Part shown: one piece after another, positions 34,015 through 43,347 of the stretch | Layout of the letters: the number at the start of each line of letters is the position of its first letter | Numbering within the stretch: the stretch's first letter is position 1 | From: a bacterium | Lineage (GTDB): Bacteria > Pseudomonadota > Alphaproteobacteria > SP197 | Direction of reading: 5' to 3' | Length of the DNA stretch: 64,000 nt | Assembly: GCA_028821455.1 (NCBI GenBank) | Contig: JAPPGE010000071.1 | Span: 46,448 to 110,447, forward strand | Notes under the pieces: generated by a model | Seen by the model: only the letters and a program-made list of their open reading frames with translations | Databases searched by the model: none | Told to the model about the DNA's origin: nothing | Position numbers and translations under genes: made by a program

Positions 34015-34272
34015 CGAGCCTGCTTTCGAGCGAAGTCGTCCGCTTCCATCTCGTCAACCAGCTGATTGAGCCGGTCGGAATCGGTTCCGGGCTTGAAGCC
34101 GAAAGCATGGGGTTCCACCTCGAATGGAGGCACTTGGGGGCGATGCAGTCAGCATCCCGAGACCGATGCGCAGCGCATCATTGACGACAGCCTTCCTGCT
34201 TGTGTTCGTGCGCCGCATCTCCTGTTGCAGGAGCTGTTCGACATCCGGGTCGAAGGTCAGTGTGGTTCGCAT
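34011..34272 (-). pseudogene. VapB-type antitoxin with a frameshift
   Basis: ATG 34272 starts MRTTLTFDPDVEQLLQQEMRR and continues TNTSRKAVVNDALRIGLG, a ribbon-helix-helix antitoxin of the type that accompanies VapC. Near 34135 the frame breaks. The continuation in the next frame reads PPFEVEPHAFGFKPGTDSD and RLNQLVDEMEADDF to TGA 34011-34013, which is the standard antitoxin tail that blocks the toxin. A one-base indel thus inactivates the gene, in step with loss of the toxin. Confidence 0.7.
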
Positions 34273-34671
34273 GGATGACATCATGATGATCTCAATGCCG
34301 ACGTCGAATTCTCGTTCCGCCTGCCATCGTCCGTGATCGCTTGCGCAAGACCGGGGCATTCTGGACCGTCTCCCCCCTCGGGCGCTGGCGCAACCCGTCC
34401 ATTCTGCCGCTCGGGCGCATGTGTCTGCCCCGCGGTCGTGTGTAGCGCTCGAGTGTTCTGTCTCCGGTGCGCGGCCGTAGCGCGGTAATCTCCGGGAGCC
34501 CGACTCGCTTCCCCGACTTGACCGGTTTCCGGCACTGCTGCACGAGGACATTGCTGGTGTTCCGGGCATGATTGCGCGGATTCCGCGGAGCCGATGCATG
34601 GTCCGGACGCCGGTGACACGTCGTCATGTCCTCGATGCCGCCGGCTGCAGGGGATCCGACGGTTCCGGGGA
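34273..34671. other. Intergenic region, nothing recognised
   Basis: About 400 bp between the antitoxin remnant and the end of the acyl-CoA synthetase gene. Several open frames exist, but none has coding character or a ribosome-binding site. I see no RNA gene or repeat. Confidence 0.4.
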
Positions 34672-36768
34672 TCAGGGACTGGTGCGCGGGATGACGAGGG
34701 CGTCGACCGCCAAGCAACCCCGTGGATGGACGATGAGGGGATTGATGTCGAGTTCGGCAAGACGGTCGCCCAGGGTCGTGGCAATGACGGAGAGTCTGGC
34801 CACAGCGTCGATGAGGGCATCAATATCCGTGGTTTCGCTGCCTCTTGCACCATCGAGGAGCGGTCGGCAGGCGAGCTGATCGATGGCGCGACGCACGCTT
34901 GTCCGTCCTGAAGGAGGAAGCAGGAACCTGCGGTCGGCGTGTGTCTCGATCAGAACCCCGCCCGCGGCAATCATGACGAGTGGCCCGAACTGGCGATCGA
35001 TGACGATTCCAGCCGCCATCTCGATGCCACGGGGAGCCATCGCCTCCACCAGCACCCGCGGTCCCAGCCTCTCCGCGAGATCGCGCCAGGCCCGCACGGC
35101 ATCGTCCTCGTTGTCGATTGAGAGGATGACACCGGCAACGTCTGTCTTGTGCAGGAGACCGGCGGTGGCTGTCTTGAGAACCACGGGCCAGCCGATGGCG
35201 ACGGCCGCGGCGGCGCACTCGTCTGCCGATGCCGCCATCCGCCTCGCCGGCGCGGCGATACCGAAGCTCTCCAGGAGGGCGAGGCCCTCGTTCTCATCGA
35301 GCGCCTCGGCCCCGGCCAGCCGTTGGCGCCAGCGTTCGATCACCGGCTCTTCGGGGACGGGCGCCATGTCGCCGGGGGAATCCTCCTCCCGGTCGCGGCG
35401 CTGCATGGCAAGGCGGACTGCGGCGAGGAAGGTCTCGGTGCCGTCGATGACGAGAACCGGGCTCGCCGCCGTCTTCCTCGTCATCTCCGGGTCCATGGCC
35501 CGGCTCCAGTGCTGACAGAAGAAGACGGGCTTCGCCGTCTCCCGCTCGATCTTCTCGCAGAGCTCGAGGTAGATGGAACCGCCGGTCTCAAGGCCCCCGA
35601 GGTCCGCGAAGATTCCCGTCATGGCCGACGCGGGGTCATCGGCCAGCGCCTTCATGGAGCCCGTGTAGACATCCTGCCAGTCCCGGCCCGAGCCCCATAC
35701 GTCTGTTGGATTCACCGGTTCAAGGCCGTACTCCAGGAGACCGGAGAGCGTCTTCACCGTGCCTCCGCCGATATCGGCGAAGGGAACGCACATCCTTGCG
35801 GCAAGATCGAGCAGCATGCCGCGGGCGCCCCCCGAATCCATGATGCCTGCAAGGCCTCCCGGGGCGATCTCCTTGTGGTGCGCAAAGAGGCGGCTGGCAG
35901 CGGCGAGTTCATTCCAGGTGTCGACCCGCAGCACACCGTAGTGGTCGAAAACCGCTTCGTATGCGGCATCGTTTCCGGCGAGCGCACCGGAATGACTGCG
36001 TGCCAGCTCGGCGCTCCGGTCAGTCCGGCCCACCTTGATCGCCACCACCGGAACGTCCGACCGGGCCGCCCTGTCGAGGGCCGCCCGGAAGGCGTCGGGA
36101 TCGCGCACCGTCTCGAGGAAGAGCGCGATGACCCGCGTGCTCTCCTTGTCGAGTGCGTAGTCGATGTAGTCGGCCGCTGTCACCGTGAGCTCCTGACCCG
36201 CCGAAATGCACAGGTTGTGGCGATGTCTCGGGTCGACGAACTGCAGGGTGAGAAAGCAGGTGCCCGAATGGCTGATGAGGGTGATGTGGCCCGGATCAAA
36301 CCAGCCGTCTTCCGGCACGTTCATCCACGTTACCCGAGCGCCCGTCGTGTAGTTTACGAATCCCATGCAGTTGGCGCCGATGACGAGAAGTCCCGCCTCT
36401 CTCGCGATCCCCTCCAGGCGATCCTTGAGATTCGATCCGGCCGTGTCTCCCTCGAGATAGGCGCTGCCGAAGATCGTTACCGAACGGACGCCTGCCTCGA
36501 CCGCATCGACGAGGGCCGCCTCGATGCGGGCGTTTGCGACCGAGAGAACCGCATGCTCGACACCTCCCGGGATATCGCCAAGCGAGGGATGGCAGTCGAT
36601 GTCGTCAATCCTGTCGTAGCGAGGATTGACCGCATGAATCCCGCCCCGGTAGTGCGGGCTGGCGAGGTTGCGCAAGGTGGCGTAACCGAACGAATCGGGA
36701 CGTGCCGAGGCGCCCACCAGGGCGATGGAGCGGGGCTCGAGAAGGGGGCGAAGCCGGTGTTCCGTCAT
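34672..36768 (-). CDS. ADP-forming acetate/acyl-CoA synthetase (single-chain)
   Basis: A 698-residue fusion of the alpha and beta subunits of NDP-forming acyl-CoA synthetase. The CoA-binding domain starts LLEPRSIALVGASARPDSFGY. The succinyl-CoA-ligase-like domain contains the phosphohistidine loop ARSHSGALAGND. The C-terminal ATP-grasp domain (from about residue 480) has GWPVVLKTATAGLLHKTDVAGV and AAGGVLIETHADRRFLLPP. Such enzymes make or use acyl-CoA with ADP/ATP and phosphate, in acid activation or in energy conservation. The ATG at 36768 was chosen at the start of the conserved domain (MTEHRLRPLLEPRS); 36789 and 36828 are alternatives. It is divergent from selA, with 75 bp between them. 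Confidence 0.9.
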   Translation of the reverse strand: MTEHRLRPLLEPRSIALVGASARPDSFGYATLRNLASPHYRGGIHAVNPRYDRIDDIDCHPSLGDIPGGVEHAVLSVANARIEAALVDAVEAGVRSVTIFGSAYLEGDTAGSNLKDRLEGIAREAGLLVIGANCMGFVNYTTGARVTWMNVPEDGWFDPGHITLISHSGTCFLTLQFVDPRHRHNLCISAGQELTVTAADYIDYALDKESTRVIALFLETVRDPDAFRAALDRAARSDVPVVAIKVGRTDRSAELARSHSGALAGNDAAYEAVFDHYGVLRVDTWNELAAASRLFAHHKEIAPGGLAGIMDSGGARGMLLDLAARMCVPFADIGGGTVKTLSGLLEYGLEPVNPTDVWGSGRDWQDVYTGSMKALADDPASAMTGIFADLGGLETGGSIYLELCEKIERETAKPVFFCQHWSRAMDPEMTRKTAASPVLVIDGTETFLAAVRLAMQRRDREEDSPGDMAPVPEEPVIERWRQRLAGAEALDENEGLALLESFGIAAPARRMAASADECAAAAVAIGWPVVLKTATAGLLHKTDVAGVILSIDNEDDAVRAWRDLAERLGPRVLVEAMAPRGIEMAAGIVIDRQFGPLVMIAAGGVLIETHADRRFLLPPSGRTSVRRAIDQLACRPLLDGARGSETTDIDALIDAVARLSVIATTLGDRLAELDINPLIVHPRGCLAVDALVIPRTSP

Positions 36769-36843
36769 GGCGGCGAACCTACCCTGCATCGTCGGGTCAA
36801 ACCAGTTAGCATGACGCCCTTCAACCACCGGAGGTTAGCGGCG

Positions 36844-38223
36844 ATGGTGGACGCCACCCGACGCCCGCCGAGTGTGGACACGATACTGGGAATGCCGGCC
36901 GTGGCCGGCATTCAGGATCTCTTCGGGCGGCGCCTTGTGAAGGAAGCCGTGCGCGACGTCGTGCGCCGCCATTCCACCGTCGACTGGACGACCGGCAAAG
37001 GCCCGGCCCTCGTCGAGACCTTCTGCCGGCGACGCATGGAATCGGGCCCGCGTCGGGTCTTCAATCTCACCGGCACGGTTCTTCACACCAATCTCGGACG
37101 CGCTCCGCTCAGCCCCGCAGCCATCGAGGCGATGATGCGGGTCGCCTCGGGCGCTTCAGCGCTGGAGTACGATCTTGCCACCGGCCGCCGGGGAAACCGT
37201 GCGGCCGACGTCGGGCACCGTCTTCAGCGCCTGACGGGCGCCGAGAGCGCGCTTGTCGTGAACAACAATGCAGCCGCCATCATGCTGCTTCTCAACACCC
37301 TGGCGCTGAGACGCCAGGTTCCCGTCTCCCGGGGTGAACTTGTGGAGATCGGCGGCGCCTTTCGCATGCCGGCCATCATGGCAAGGGCAGGCGCCCGGAT
37401 GGTCGAGGTGGGGACCACGAACCGGACCCACCTTGCCGACTACGAGGAAGCGCTCGGCCCGGGGACAGGCCTGTTGCTGAAGGTCCACACGAGCAACTAC
37501 GTCATCGAGGGGTTCACATCGGCTGTGGAGGAAGCCGAACTCGCGCGCCTCGCCAGGGACCATGGCGTGCCGTTCGCCGTCGATCTCGGTAGTGGAGCTC
37601 TGGTCGACTTCAGCCGCTGGGGTCTGCCGAGGGAGCCGGTGGTTGCCGAGGTCGTGGCACACGGGGCGGATCTCGTGACATTCAGCGGCGACAAGCTGCT
37701 GGGAGGCCCCCAGGCCGGAATCGTCGTCGGGCGCGCCGATCTCGTCGGCCGCATGGCGGCCAACCCGATGCTGCGGGCGATGCGCCCCGACAAGATGACG
37801 CTGGCGGCACTCGATGCAACGCTGGCTCTTTACGAGGATCCCGACAGCCTGCCCCGAACGCTTCCGGGCTTGAGCCTGCTGACGAGATCCGCTGCGGACA
37901 TCGCGCGCGAGGCCAGGGACCTCGAGAGTGATCTCGCCAGTGCCCTGGCGCCCGCCTTCACTGCCGAGGTCGTCCCCCTGGAAAGCCAGATCGGCAGCGG
38001 GGCGCAGCCTGTCACCACCCTCGCCAGCGCCGGATTTGCCATCCGTCCGGCAGCCTCCGGGCGCGGTTCGGATCGGAACCTGCGTGAACTTGCGGCCGCC
38101 CTGCGCCGACTGCCGCGGCCCGTCATTGGGTCTCTCAGGGGCCGCACCCTCTTCCTTGACCTGCGCTGCCTCGACGACAGCGATACGTTCCGTGCCGGAC
38201 TGCGGGAGCTGGAACGTCCATGA
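36844..38223 (+). CDS. selA: L-seryl-tRNA(Sec) selenium transferase SelA
   Basis: A 459-residue PLP enzyme that converts Ser-tRNA(Sec) to Sec-tRNA(Sec) using selenophosphate. Signatures are RVFNLTGTVLHTNLGRAPLS, VNNNAAAIMLLLNTLA, EIGGAFRMPAIMARAGARMVEVGTTN (broken here only for length), and the PLP lysine in TFSGDKLLGGPQAGIVVG. It overlaps selB by ATGA. The start ATG follows a GGAGG about 10 bases upstream. No selD or tRNA-Sec gene is visible in the window. Confidence 0.95.
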   Translation: MVDATRRPPSVDTILGMPAVAGIQDLFGRRLVKEAVRDVVRRHSTVDWTTGKGPALVETFCRRRMESGPRRVFNLTGTVLHTNLGRAPLSPAAIEAMMRVASGASALEYDLATGRRGNRAADVGHRLQRLTGAESALVVNNNAAAIMLLLNTLALRRQVPVSRGELVEIGGAFRMPAIMARAGARMVEVGTTNRTHLADYEEALGPGTGLLLKVHTSNYVIEGFTSAVEEAELARLARDHGVPFAVDLGSGALVDFSRWGLPREPVVAEVVAHGADLVTFSGDKLLGGPQAGIVVGRADLVGRMAANPMLRAMRPDKMTLAALDATLALYEDPDSLPRTLPGLSLLTRSAADIAREARDLESDLASALAPAFTAEVVPLESQIGSGAQPVTTLASAGFAIRPAASGRGSDRNLRELAAALRRLPRPVIGSLRGRTLFLDLRCLDDSDTFRAGLRELERP

Positions 38224-40145
38224 TCATCGCCACGGCGGGTCACGTGGACCACGGCAAGACGTCACTGGTGGCCGCACTGACCGGCGTCGACACCGACCGA
38301 CTGGCGGAAGAAAAACGGCGCGGTCTCACCATCGACCTGGGGTACGCGTGGCTCGACCTGCCGTGCGGGCAGCGCGTCGGCTTCATCGACGTACCGGGTC
38401 ACGAGCGATTCGTGCGGAACATGGTGGCCGGACTCTCCCGGGTGGACCTCGGTCTTCTTGCGGTCGCGGCCGACGATGGAGTCATGCCGCAGACAGTCGA
38501 GCATGTGGCCGTGCTCTCCCTTCTCGGAGTTCGGCAGATGGTGATCGCCATCACCAAGGCCGACCGCGCCGCTGGTGAACGGATCGCGCGCACCGCCGTT
38601 GCGGCTGAAATGCTGGCGCACGGTCACGGCATCGATGTCAGGGCCATGATCGCCACGTCCGTGCCCGACCAGAGAGGCCTCACCGTGCTGCGCCGCCACC
38701 TCGGACGGGCAGCGCGGGCCATGCCAGAGCCATCACCGGAAGGCGGTTTCAGGCTCGCTGTCGACCGATCCTTCATCATGAAGGGCGCCGGGCTGGTGGT
38801 GACCGGGACTGTCTGTGCCGGGGAAGTAGGCACCGGTGACGCTCTCACCGTGCTGCCTGCCGGACTCAACACGCGGGCACGCGCGCTCCACGGCCAGGCC
38901 CGCCCGGTAGAACGGGCCGTCACCGGCGAACGGGCTTCCATCAATCTCGCCGGGCTCAGCCGCGACGACGTCCGTCGCGGGGACTGGATCGTGACGCCGG
39001 GCATCCTGGCGCCTTCGCACCGGATCGACGCGATGGTGACGATCCTGGAAAGCGAACGCCGTGCGTTCAGCCATTGGCAGGCCGTGCACGTTCACCACGG
39101 GACCGGCCATGTGACCGGGCGCGTTGCCCTTCTCGAGGAATCCGCGATTGCCCCGGGCGGCAGCGGTCTTGCACAACTGCGCCTCGACGGACCACTGGTG
39201 CCGGCCTGGAATGATCGCCTGCTCCTGCGTGATGTTTCGGCGCGGCGGACGATCGGCGGAGCGCGGGTGCTCGACGCCGCAGGACCGGCACGCGGACGGG
39301 CCCGCCGCGAACGCCTGTCACTCCTGAGAGCAGTCGATCGCGATGATCACGAAGAGGCTCTTGACGTCCTTGTCGACATCGCGGCTGCCGGGTTCGATCC
39401 GGTGACCTTTTTCTCGTCACGCAATCTGGACTCCGGCGCCTGTCCGCTTCCCGGACATGTGCGCCGGTTCACCCGGGACGGACACGAACACGTGATCCAC
39501 GAACGTCACTGGAACGCTCTGGCCGACCAGCTGCTCGACGCAGTCGATGGTGATCACGCACGCCGGCAGGACCGGCTCGGGCCTGATGCCCGGGAGCTCC
39601 GCCTGGCGGTTCCCGGATCCGCCGATTCCGTTCTCGTGGGCGCGATCATTGACGATCTCTGCCACAGGGGCACGCTGATGCGGCGCGGGGTCGTGGTCTA
39701 CCGGCCGGGACGGAAGGTGGAACCGGCAGCAAGGGACCGGGCCCTGTGGACCAGGGCCGAGGCGGCCATCGAAGTCGCGTCGGGCTCGCCGCCATCGCTT
39801 CACCCTCTTGCCGCCACCCTGGAAACGACGCCGGACGACCTGCGCCGGTTTCTTGAACGGATGGCCGCCTTTGGCCTTGTGGTGAGAATCGCGCGCAACC
39901 GCTACCTCACGCCGCGGCAGATCGCCGAGGCGAAGTCCGCCGTGCAAGACCTTCTGCGGACGAACCCGGATGGCATCGGCGTGGGTGATCTTCGCGACGC
40001 CCTGGGTATCGGGCGCAATCATGCGGTGGATCTTCTGGAGTACCTGGATCACACGGGCATCACATGGCGCCGTGGCACGCTGAGATTCTCACCCGCTCTC
40101 AAGGGCGATCCGGAGCGGTTCCCCAGAACGGTTCAAGCTCCGTGA
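38220..40145 (+). CDS. selB: Selenocysteine-specific translation elongation factor SelB
   Basis: A 641-residue GTPase that delivers Sec-tRNA to UGA codons marked by a SECIS hairpin. GTP-binding motifs are GHVDHGKTSL (residues 7-16), DVPGH (58-61) and ITKAD. EF-Tu-like domains 2 and 3 follow, then C-terminal winged helices that bind the SECIS (for example PDDLRRFLERMAAFGLVVRIARNRYLTP). It overlaps selA at its start. Its last 47 bases overlap the convergent CYTH/CHAD gene. With SelA this implies at least one selenoprotein elsewhere in the genome, possibly a formate dehydrogenase, which is inference. Confidence 0.95.
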   Translation: MIIATAGHVDHGKTSLVAALTGVDTDRLAEEKRRGLTIDLGYAWLDLPCGQRVGFIDVPGHERFVRNMVAGLSRVDLGLLAVAADDGVMPQTVEHVAVLSLLGVRQMVIAITKADRAAGERIARTAVAAEMLAHGHGIDVRAMIATSVPDQRGLTVLRRHLGRAARAMPEPSPEGGFRLAVDRSFIMKGAGLVVTGTVCAGEVGTGDALTVLPAGLNTRARALHGQARPVERAVTGERASINLAGLSRDDVRRGDWIVTPGILAPSHRIDAMVTILESERRAFSHWQAVHVHHGTGHVTGRVALLEESAIAPGGSGLAQLRLDGPLVPAWNDRLLLRDVSARRTIGGARVLDAAGPARGRARRERLSLLRAVDRDDHEEALDVLVDIAAAGFDPVTFFSSRNLDSGACPLPGHVRRFTRDGHEHVIHERHWNALADQLLDAVDGDHARRQDRLGPDARELRLAVPGSADSVLVGAIIDDLCHRGTLMRRGVVVYRPGRKVEPAARDRALWTRAEAAIEVASGSPPSLHPLAATLETTPDDLRRFLERMAAFGLVVRIARNRYLTPRQIAEAKSAVQDLLRTNPDGIGVGDLRDALGIGRNHAVDLLEYLDHTGITWRRGTLRFSPALKGDPERFPRTVQAP

Positions 40146-41649
40146 ACGCGCGCCACCTGGCCCGTGCATCCTTCTCGAGGTGTTCCCTCCTCGCCGCCCA
40201 CCAGCCGGCAACGAGGCCCCTGGCGCGGGCAAGGGAGCGCTTGCCGGACGCCGGCCTGGCGCAGCCTCTGATCAGGTCACCGGCCACGGCCGCATCGTTG
40301 GCCGCACCCAGCGCATCCTGCAGTTCAGAAAGCGCCTGGAGCCAGGGATCCGCGCCCGGGAAGACCGGGCCGACAAACTGAATGGCATAGCGCAGGCGCT
40401 TGATGCGCAGGCGGAGTCTATGACGCGTGACGGCATTCAGGCTGTCGAAACCCTCGCCGTGGGAGAGAACCTGCGTATGGACGTGGTTCAAGGCACCGCT
40501 GACATGGGCCTTTGCCGGGTCATCAAGAACCGGATCGCCATCAGACCAGCCGCGCTCAACGATCCACTGGCCCAGTGTCAGGACAGCGCTCGTGTAGCGC
40601 GGCGAACCAAGGGCCAGCACAAGCCGGCGGCTGGCCTCCTGTCTGCGGTTTCCTATGCACTCCTCGAGACGGGCGAGGTCATCGTCACCGGGAAAAGCCT
40701 CGCGCAGGGGCGCCAGGGTGGCATGGTGGAGGACATCGAGGTCGCGAACTGCAGCAAGGCTGGCGGCAATCCACTTCACGTCCGCGGCGAAGCGCGTCCG
40801 GCTGCCTTCATCGAGCCAGGGCGCGAACAGTTCCAGAGCCGCCCTCAGCCGTCGCAGGGCCACACGCATCTGGTGCACGCCCTCGATATCACGGCCGTCG
40901 AGGGCTGCCGCCTGGTTGTTCATCCAGTGCCCGTAGCAGCGTCCCATCGTCAGTGCGATGGCGTCATCGAGACTCGTGCCAGGGTCAAGGGCGAAGGCGC
41001 CGACCTTGCTCCAGGCCGGTGGCAGACCGCCGCCGAGAGCATAGCCGCGCTGGGACTTCGTGAAGGCCTCGATGGCCAGAGGCGTCTGACGATGCATCCC
41101 GAGCGCCAGGGTGTAGAGATCGCCGATTCCACCCTCCATGAGTTCGAGCTCGATTTCGCTCAGCGGCTCCCGGGCACCCGACGCTTCCACAAAGCCGTTG
41201 TCGATCGCCACCTCGACTCTCGATCCCCTGTCCTCATCCTCCAGCATCAGCACCCGGCGGTTGATCATGGTGCGGAACGCCGGGACGAGATCACCATCGG
41301 CAATGTCCGCATAGCCTGAACCGGCCGCCTGGCGCAGCAGGGCGGCGCATGGTCGTGGCCCGGCGACCGGATCTTCCCGTTCAAGGCGAAAAGCGGTGTG
41401 TCCGGCGGGGTCGAACACCTTGGCGGTCTGTACGAAGGAATCGCCTTGACGCCGCACGCGCAGTGCAATGCCGTCCCGTTGCAGACGGCCCCCCGCCGTG
41501 TCGAAATAGCGTGAATCGATGCAGCGCTCGCCAAGATCCCGCGCCCTCTTGAGTGGCGGCAGGTTGAGAAGCAACCCTGCGGCTTCCGGCGAGACGGCGA
41601 ACTTGAGCTCGATCTCCGGCGCCCAGCTGTTTCTCGTCGCGGCCTTCAC
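40099..41649 (-). CDS. CYTH-CHAD domain protein (inorganic polyphosphate-associated)
   Basis: A 516-residue protein with an N-terminal CYTH (triphosphate tunnel) domain opening EIELKFAVSPEAAG and containing RYFDTAGGRLQRDGIALRVRRQGD and SEIELELMEG, then a CHAD domain from about residue 225 (EGVHQMRVALRRLRAALELF; RLRIKRLRYAIQFVGPVF). CHAD domains bind polyphosphate granules through conserved His and Arg. CYTH domains hydrolyse triphosphates such as tripolyphosphate. It is cytoplasmic. It starts at an ATGA junction with the tandem GFA gene and converges on selB. Confidence 0.9.
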   Translation of the reverse strand: MKAATRNSWAPEIELKFAVSPEAAGLLLNLPPLKRARDLGERCIDSRYFDTAGGRLQRDGIALRVRRQGDSFVQTAKVFDPAGHTAFRLEREDPVAGPRPCAALLRQAAGSGYADIADGDLVPAFRTMINRRVLMLEDEDRGSRVEVAIDNGFVEASGAREPLSEIELELMEGGIGDLYTLALGMHRQTPLAIEAFTKSQRGYALGGGLPPAWSKVGAFALDPGTSLDDAIALTMGRCYGHWMNNQAAALDGRDIEGVHQMRVALRRLRAALELFAPWLDEGSRTRFAADVKWIAASLAAVRDLDVLHHATLAPLREAFPGDDDLARLEECIGNRRQEASRRLVLALGSPRYTSAVLTLGQWIVERGWSDGDPVLDDPAKAHVSGALNHVHTQVLSHGEGFDSLNAVTRHRLRLRIKRLRYAIQFVGPVFPGADPWLQALSELQDALGAANDAAVAGDLIRGCARPASGKRSLARARGLVAGWWAARREHLEKDARARWRAFTELEPFWGTAPDRP

Positions 41650-42482
41650 GGAGGCATCTCGTCGTGCCGCGCGAGGTGATCGGAGAAGTCGTACCAGGGC
41701 GCCCTTGAACCAACGTAGACATGATCATCGGCCTGGCGCCCCGGGTCGCTGTCCAGAGAACCGAAGGGAATCACCGCAACCATGCGCCCCCGGTCATGGC
41801 GGGGCATGACGGAACCGCAACGGGCGCAGAACGACTGGGCAAAGTACCGCGCACCAGGCAGATGCCAGATCCTGAGGTGGTCTTCGCCACGCGTGAACCG
41901 CAAGTCGGCGATATCGAGAAAGCCGTTGGTCGTGTGGGCCGCTGCCCGCGCCTTGCGGCACCGCGAGCAGTGGCAATTGTGCACCCGCGTGAAACGCGCC
42001 GGCGCCTCGTAGGCGATGGCGTTGCACAGGCAGCTGCCGTGAAGGACATCCGCCTCCGGCGCGGCCCGCGCCGACATGTCGATGACCGGGCCGTCCGTGC
42101 CTTCGTCCCAGATGTCGTGACGCGGCAGATCATCGGCGATGATGTGCCACGGCGCCTGGAAAGCGGCGAAGATATGCGCCTCGGGTCTGGCGCCGGGATC
42201 ACCATCAAGGCCACCCACCGGCATCTCCGGATCACCGGGAACCGGCACCACGGACCCGCACCGGGAACAAAACGCGCGATGAATCCCGGGAGACGATTCA
42301 AATGAATCGGTATGGTCCTCGCCTGAAAGGAAGGTCACGGATTCCGGATCCACCGCGGCGTAGGTGGCAAACGGCGCCCCATGGACCTTGCGGCACATGG
42401 TGCAGTGGCAATGGGTCATCCCGGCAAGCGGGCCGTCGATACGCCAGCGCACCGCACCGCACAGACAGCTCCCCGTTGTCAT
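41646..42482 (-). CDS. Tandem double-GFA domain zinc protein
   Basis: A 278-residue protein containing two complete GFA domains. The first has SCLCGAVRW, CHCTMCRK and FCSRCGSVV. The second (from about residue 145) has SCLCNAIAY, CHCSRCRK and FCARCGSVM. Most family members carry one domain; this is an internal duplication. The start at MTTGSCLCG has GGGAGA upstream. It overlaps the CYTH/CHAD gene by ATGA. Substrate and activity are unknown. Confidence 0.87.
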   Translation of the reverse strand: MTTGSCLCGAVRWRIDGPLAGMTHCHCTMCRKVHGAPFATYAAVDPESVTFLSGEDHTDSFESSPGIHRAFCSRCGSVVPVPGDPEMPVGGLDGDPGARPEAHIFAAFQAPWHIIADDLPRHDIWDEGTDGPVIDMSARAAPEADVLHGSCLCNAIAYEAPARFTRVHNCHCSRCRKARAAAHTTNGFLDIADLRFTRGEDHLRIWHLPGARYFAQSFCARCGSVMPRHDRGRMVAVIPFGSLDSDPGRQADDHVYVGSRAPWYDFSDHLARHDEMPP

Positions 42483-42505
42483 GGCCGTATCTCCCTTCCC
42501 TTCTG

Positions 42506-43249
42506 TCAGGCGCCCTCGATGATCCTCCGCGCATCGCTCACGACGCGACCGTAGCCATCGATAAGGGCCGCGACATCGTCGCAAAGGGCGGCGAAGTTAA
42601 GGCCGATCTCCCGCGATGCCTCCATGTCCCCGGTCGTGTAGACGTTCATGCCGAAGTCCTTTCCGAACCTGCGGCACGCTTCGGCAACGTGGCTCCGGTC
42701 GTGCGCGTCGGCGGCGCCGAACGCGCCCTTGCGTCCCCGCGCCATGTTGAGGTCCGCCGGCCCGAGAAAGATCCCGTCCACGCAGTCGAGGGCCAGTATG
42801 GCATCGACATCCTCGAGAGCGCCAACGGTCTCCACCATGGGAAAGCAGCGCACGCGGGCGTTCTCGGCAGCATAGAAGGCCTCGTCGCCACCGCCGTAGC
42901 CGAAGGTTCGGCCGCCTCCGACACTGCGGTCGCCCATGGGAGGGAACTTGGCAAAGGACGTGACCTCGCGTGCATGATCGAGGTTGTCGACGTGGGGGAT
43001 GATGACTCCGGTCGCTCCGGAATCGAGCGGGTTCTGGACCGCGATGCGCGTCGGTTCGGCAACCCGGACGAAGGACTGAAGGCCCGCTTCGCGAGCCAGC
43101 AGGATCAGCCGGTCGACATCGCTGCGATCGAAGACGCCGTGCTCCATGTCAAGGGTGACGCCTTGGCACCCGTGAATCCTTGCCGCTTCGACGGCGGCCG
43201 CGTTGGCGCTGGCAAGCCACAATGTATAGGTGACCGGTGAACGGTTCAT
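42506..43249 (-). CDS. HpcH/HpaI-type aldolase (2-dehydro-3-deoxy-glucarate/hydroxyheptanedioate aldolase family)
   Basis: A 247-residue class II pyruvate-dependent aldolase. The start at MNRSPVTYTLWLAS has GGAAGG upstream. Signatures are GVTLDMEHGVFD (metal-binding Glu region), GVIIPHVDNLDHAREV, MVETVGALEDVDAIL and GIFLGPADLNMARG, in the family order. It reversibly splits 4-hydroxy-2-keto acids into pyruvate and an aldehyde. It lies 23 bp upstream of the double-GFA gene on the same strand, so they may be cotranscribed, which would pair an aldehyde-releasing enzyme with a putative aldehyde-adduct protein. Confidence 0.88.
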   Translation of the reverse strand: MNRSPVTYTLWLASANAAAVEAARIHGCQGVTLDMEHGVFDRSDVDRLILLAREAGLQSFVRVAEPTRIAVQNPLDSGATGVIIPHVDNLDHAREVTSFAKFPPMGDRSVGGGRTFGYGGGDEAFYAAENARVRCFPMVETVGALEDVDAILALDCVDGIFLGPADLNMARGRKGAFGAADAHDRSHVAEACRRFGKDFGMNVYTTGDMEASREIGLNFAALCDDVAALIDGYGRVVSDARRIIEGA

Positions 43250-43347
43250 GATGTCCTTCCCGATGATCCCCTTCGAGGGATCGCAACCTTGAACGGTTTT
43301 GGCCATAGTGGCGCAAGATGCTCAGGCAATTCAATGGAGTGAACGCC

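Noticed and set aside
35149..36843. Long N-terminal extension of selA
   Set aside because: The open frame upstream of the SelA start is antisense to the acyl-CoA synthetase and has no SelA-like sequence. The ATG at 36844 gives the family length.
40146..43320. Search for tRNA-Sec or other tRNA genes near selAB
   Set aside because: No T-arm consensus or cloverleaf could be recognised by eye. A covariance-model scan would be needed to exclude it.
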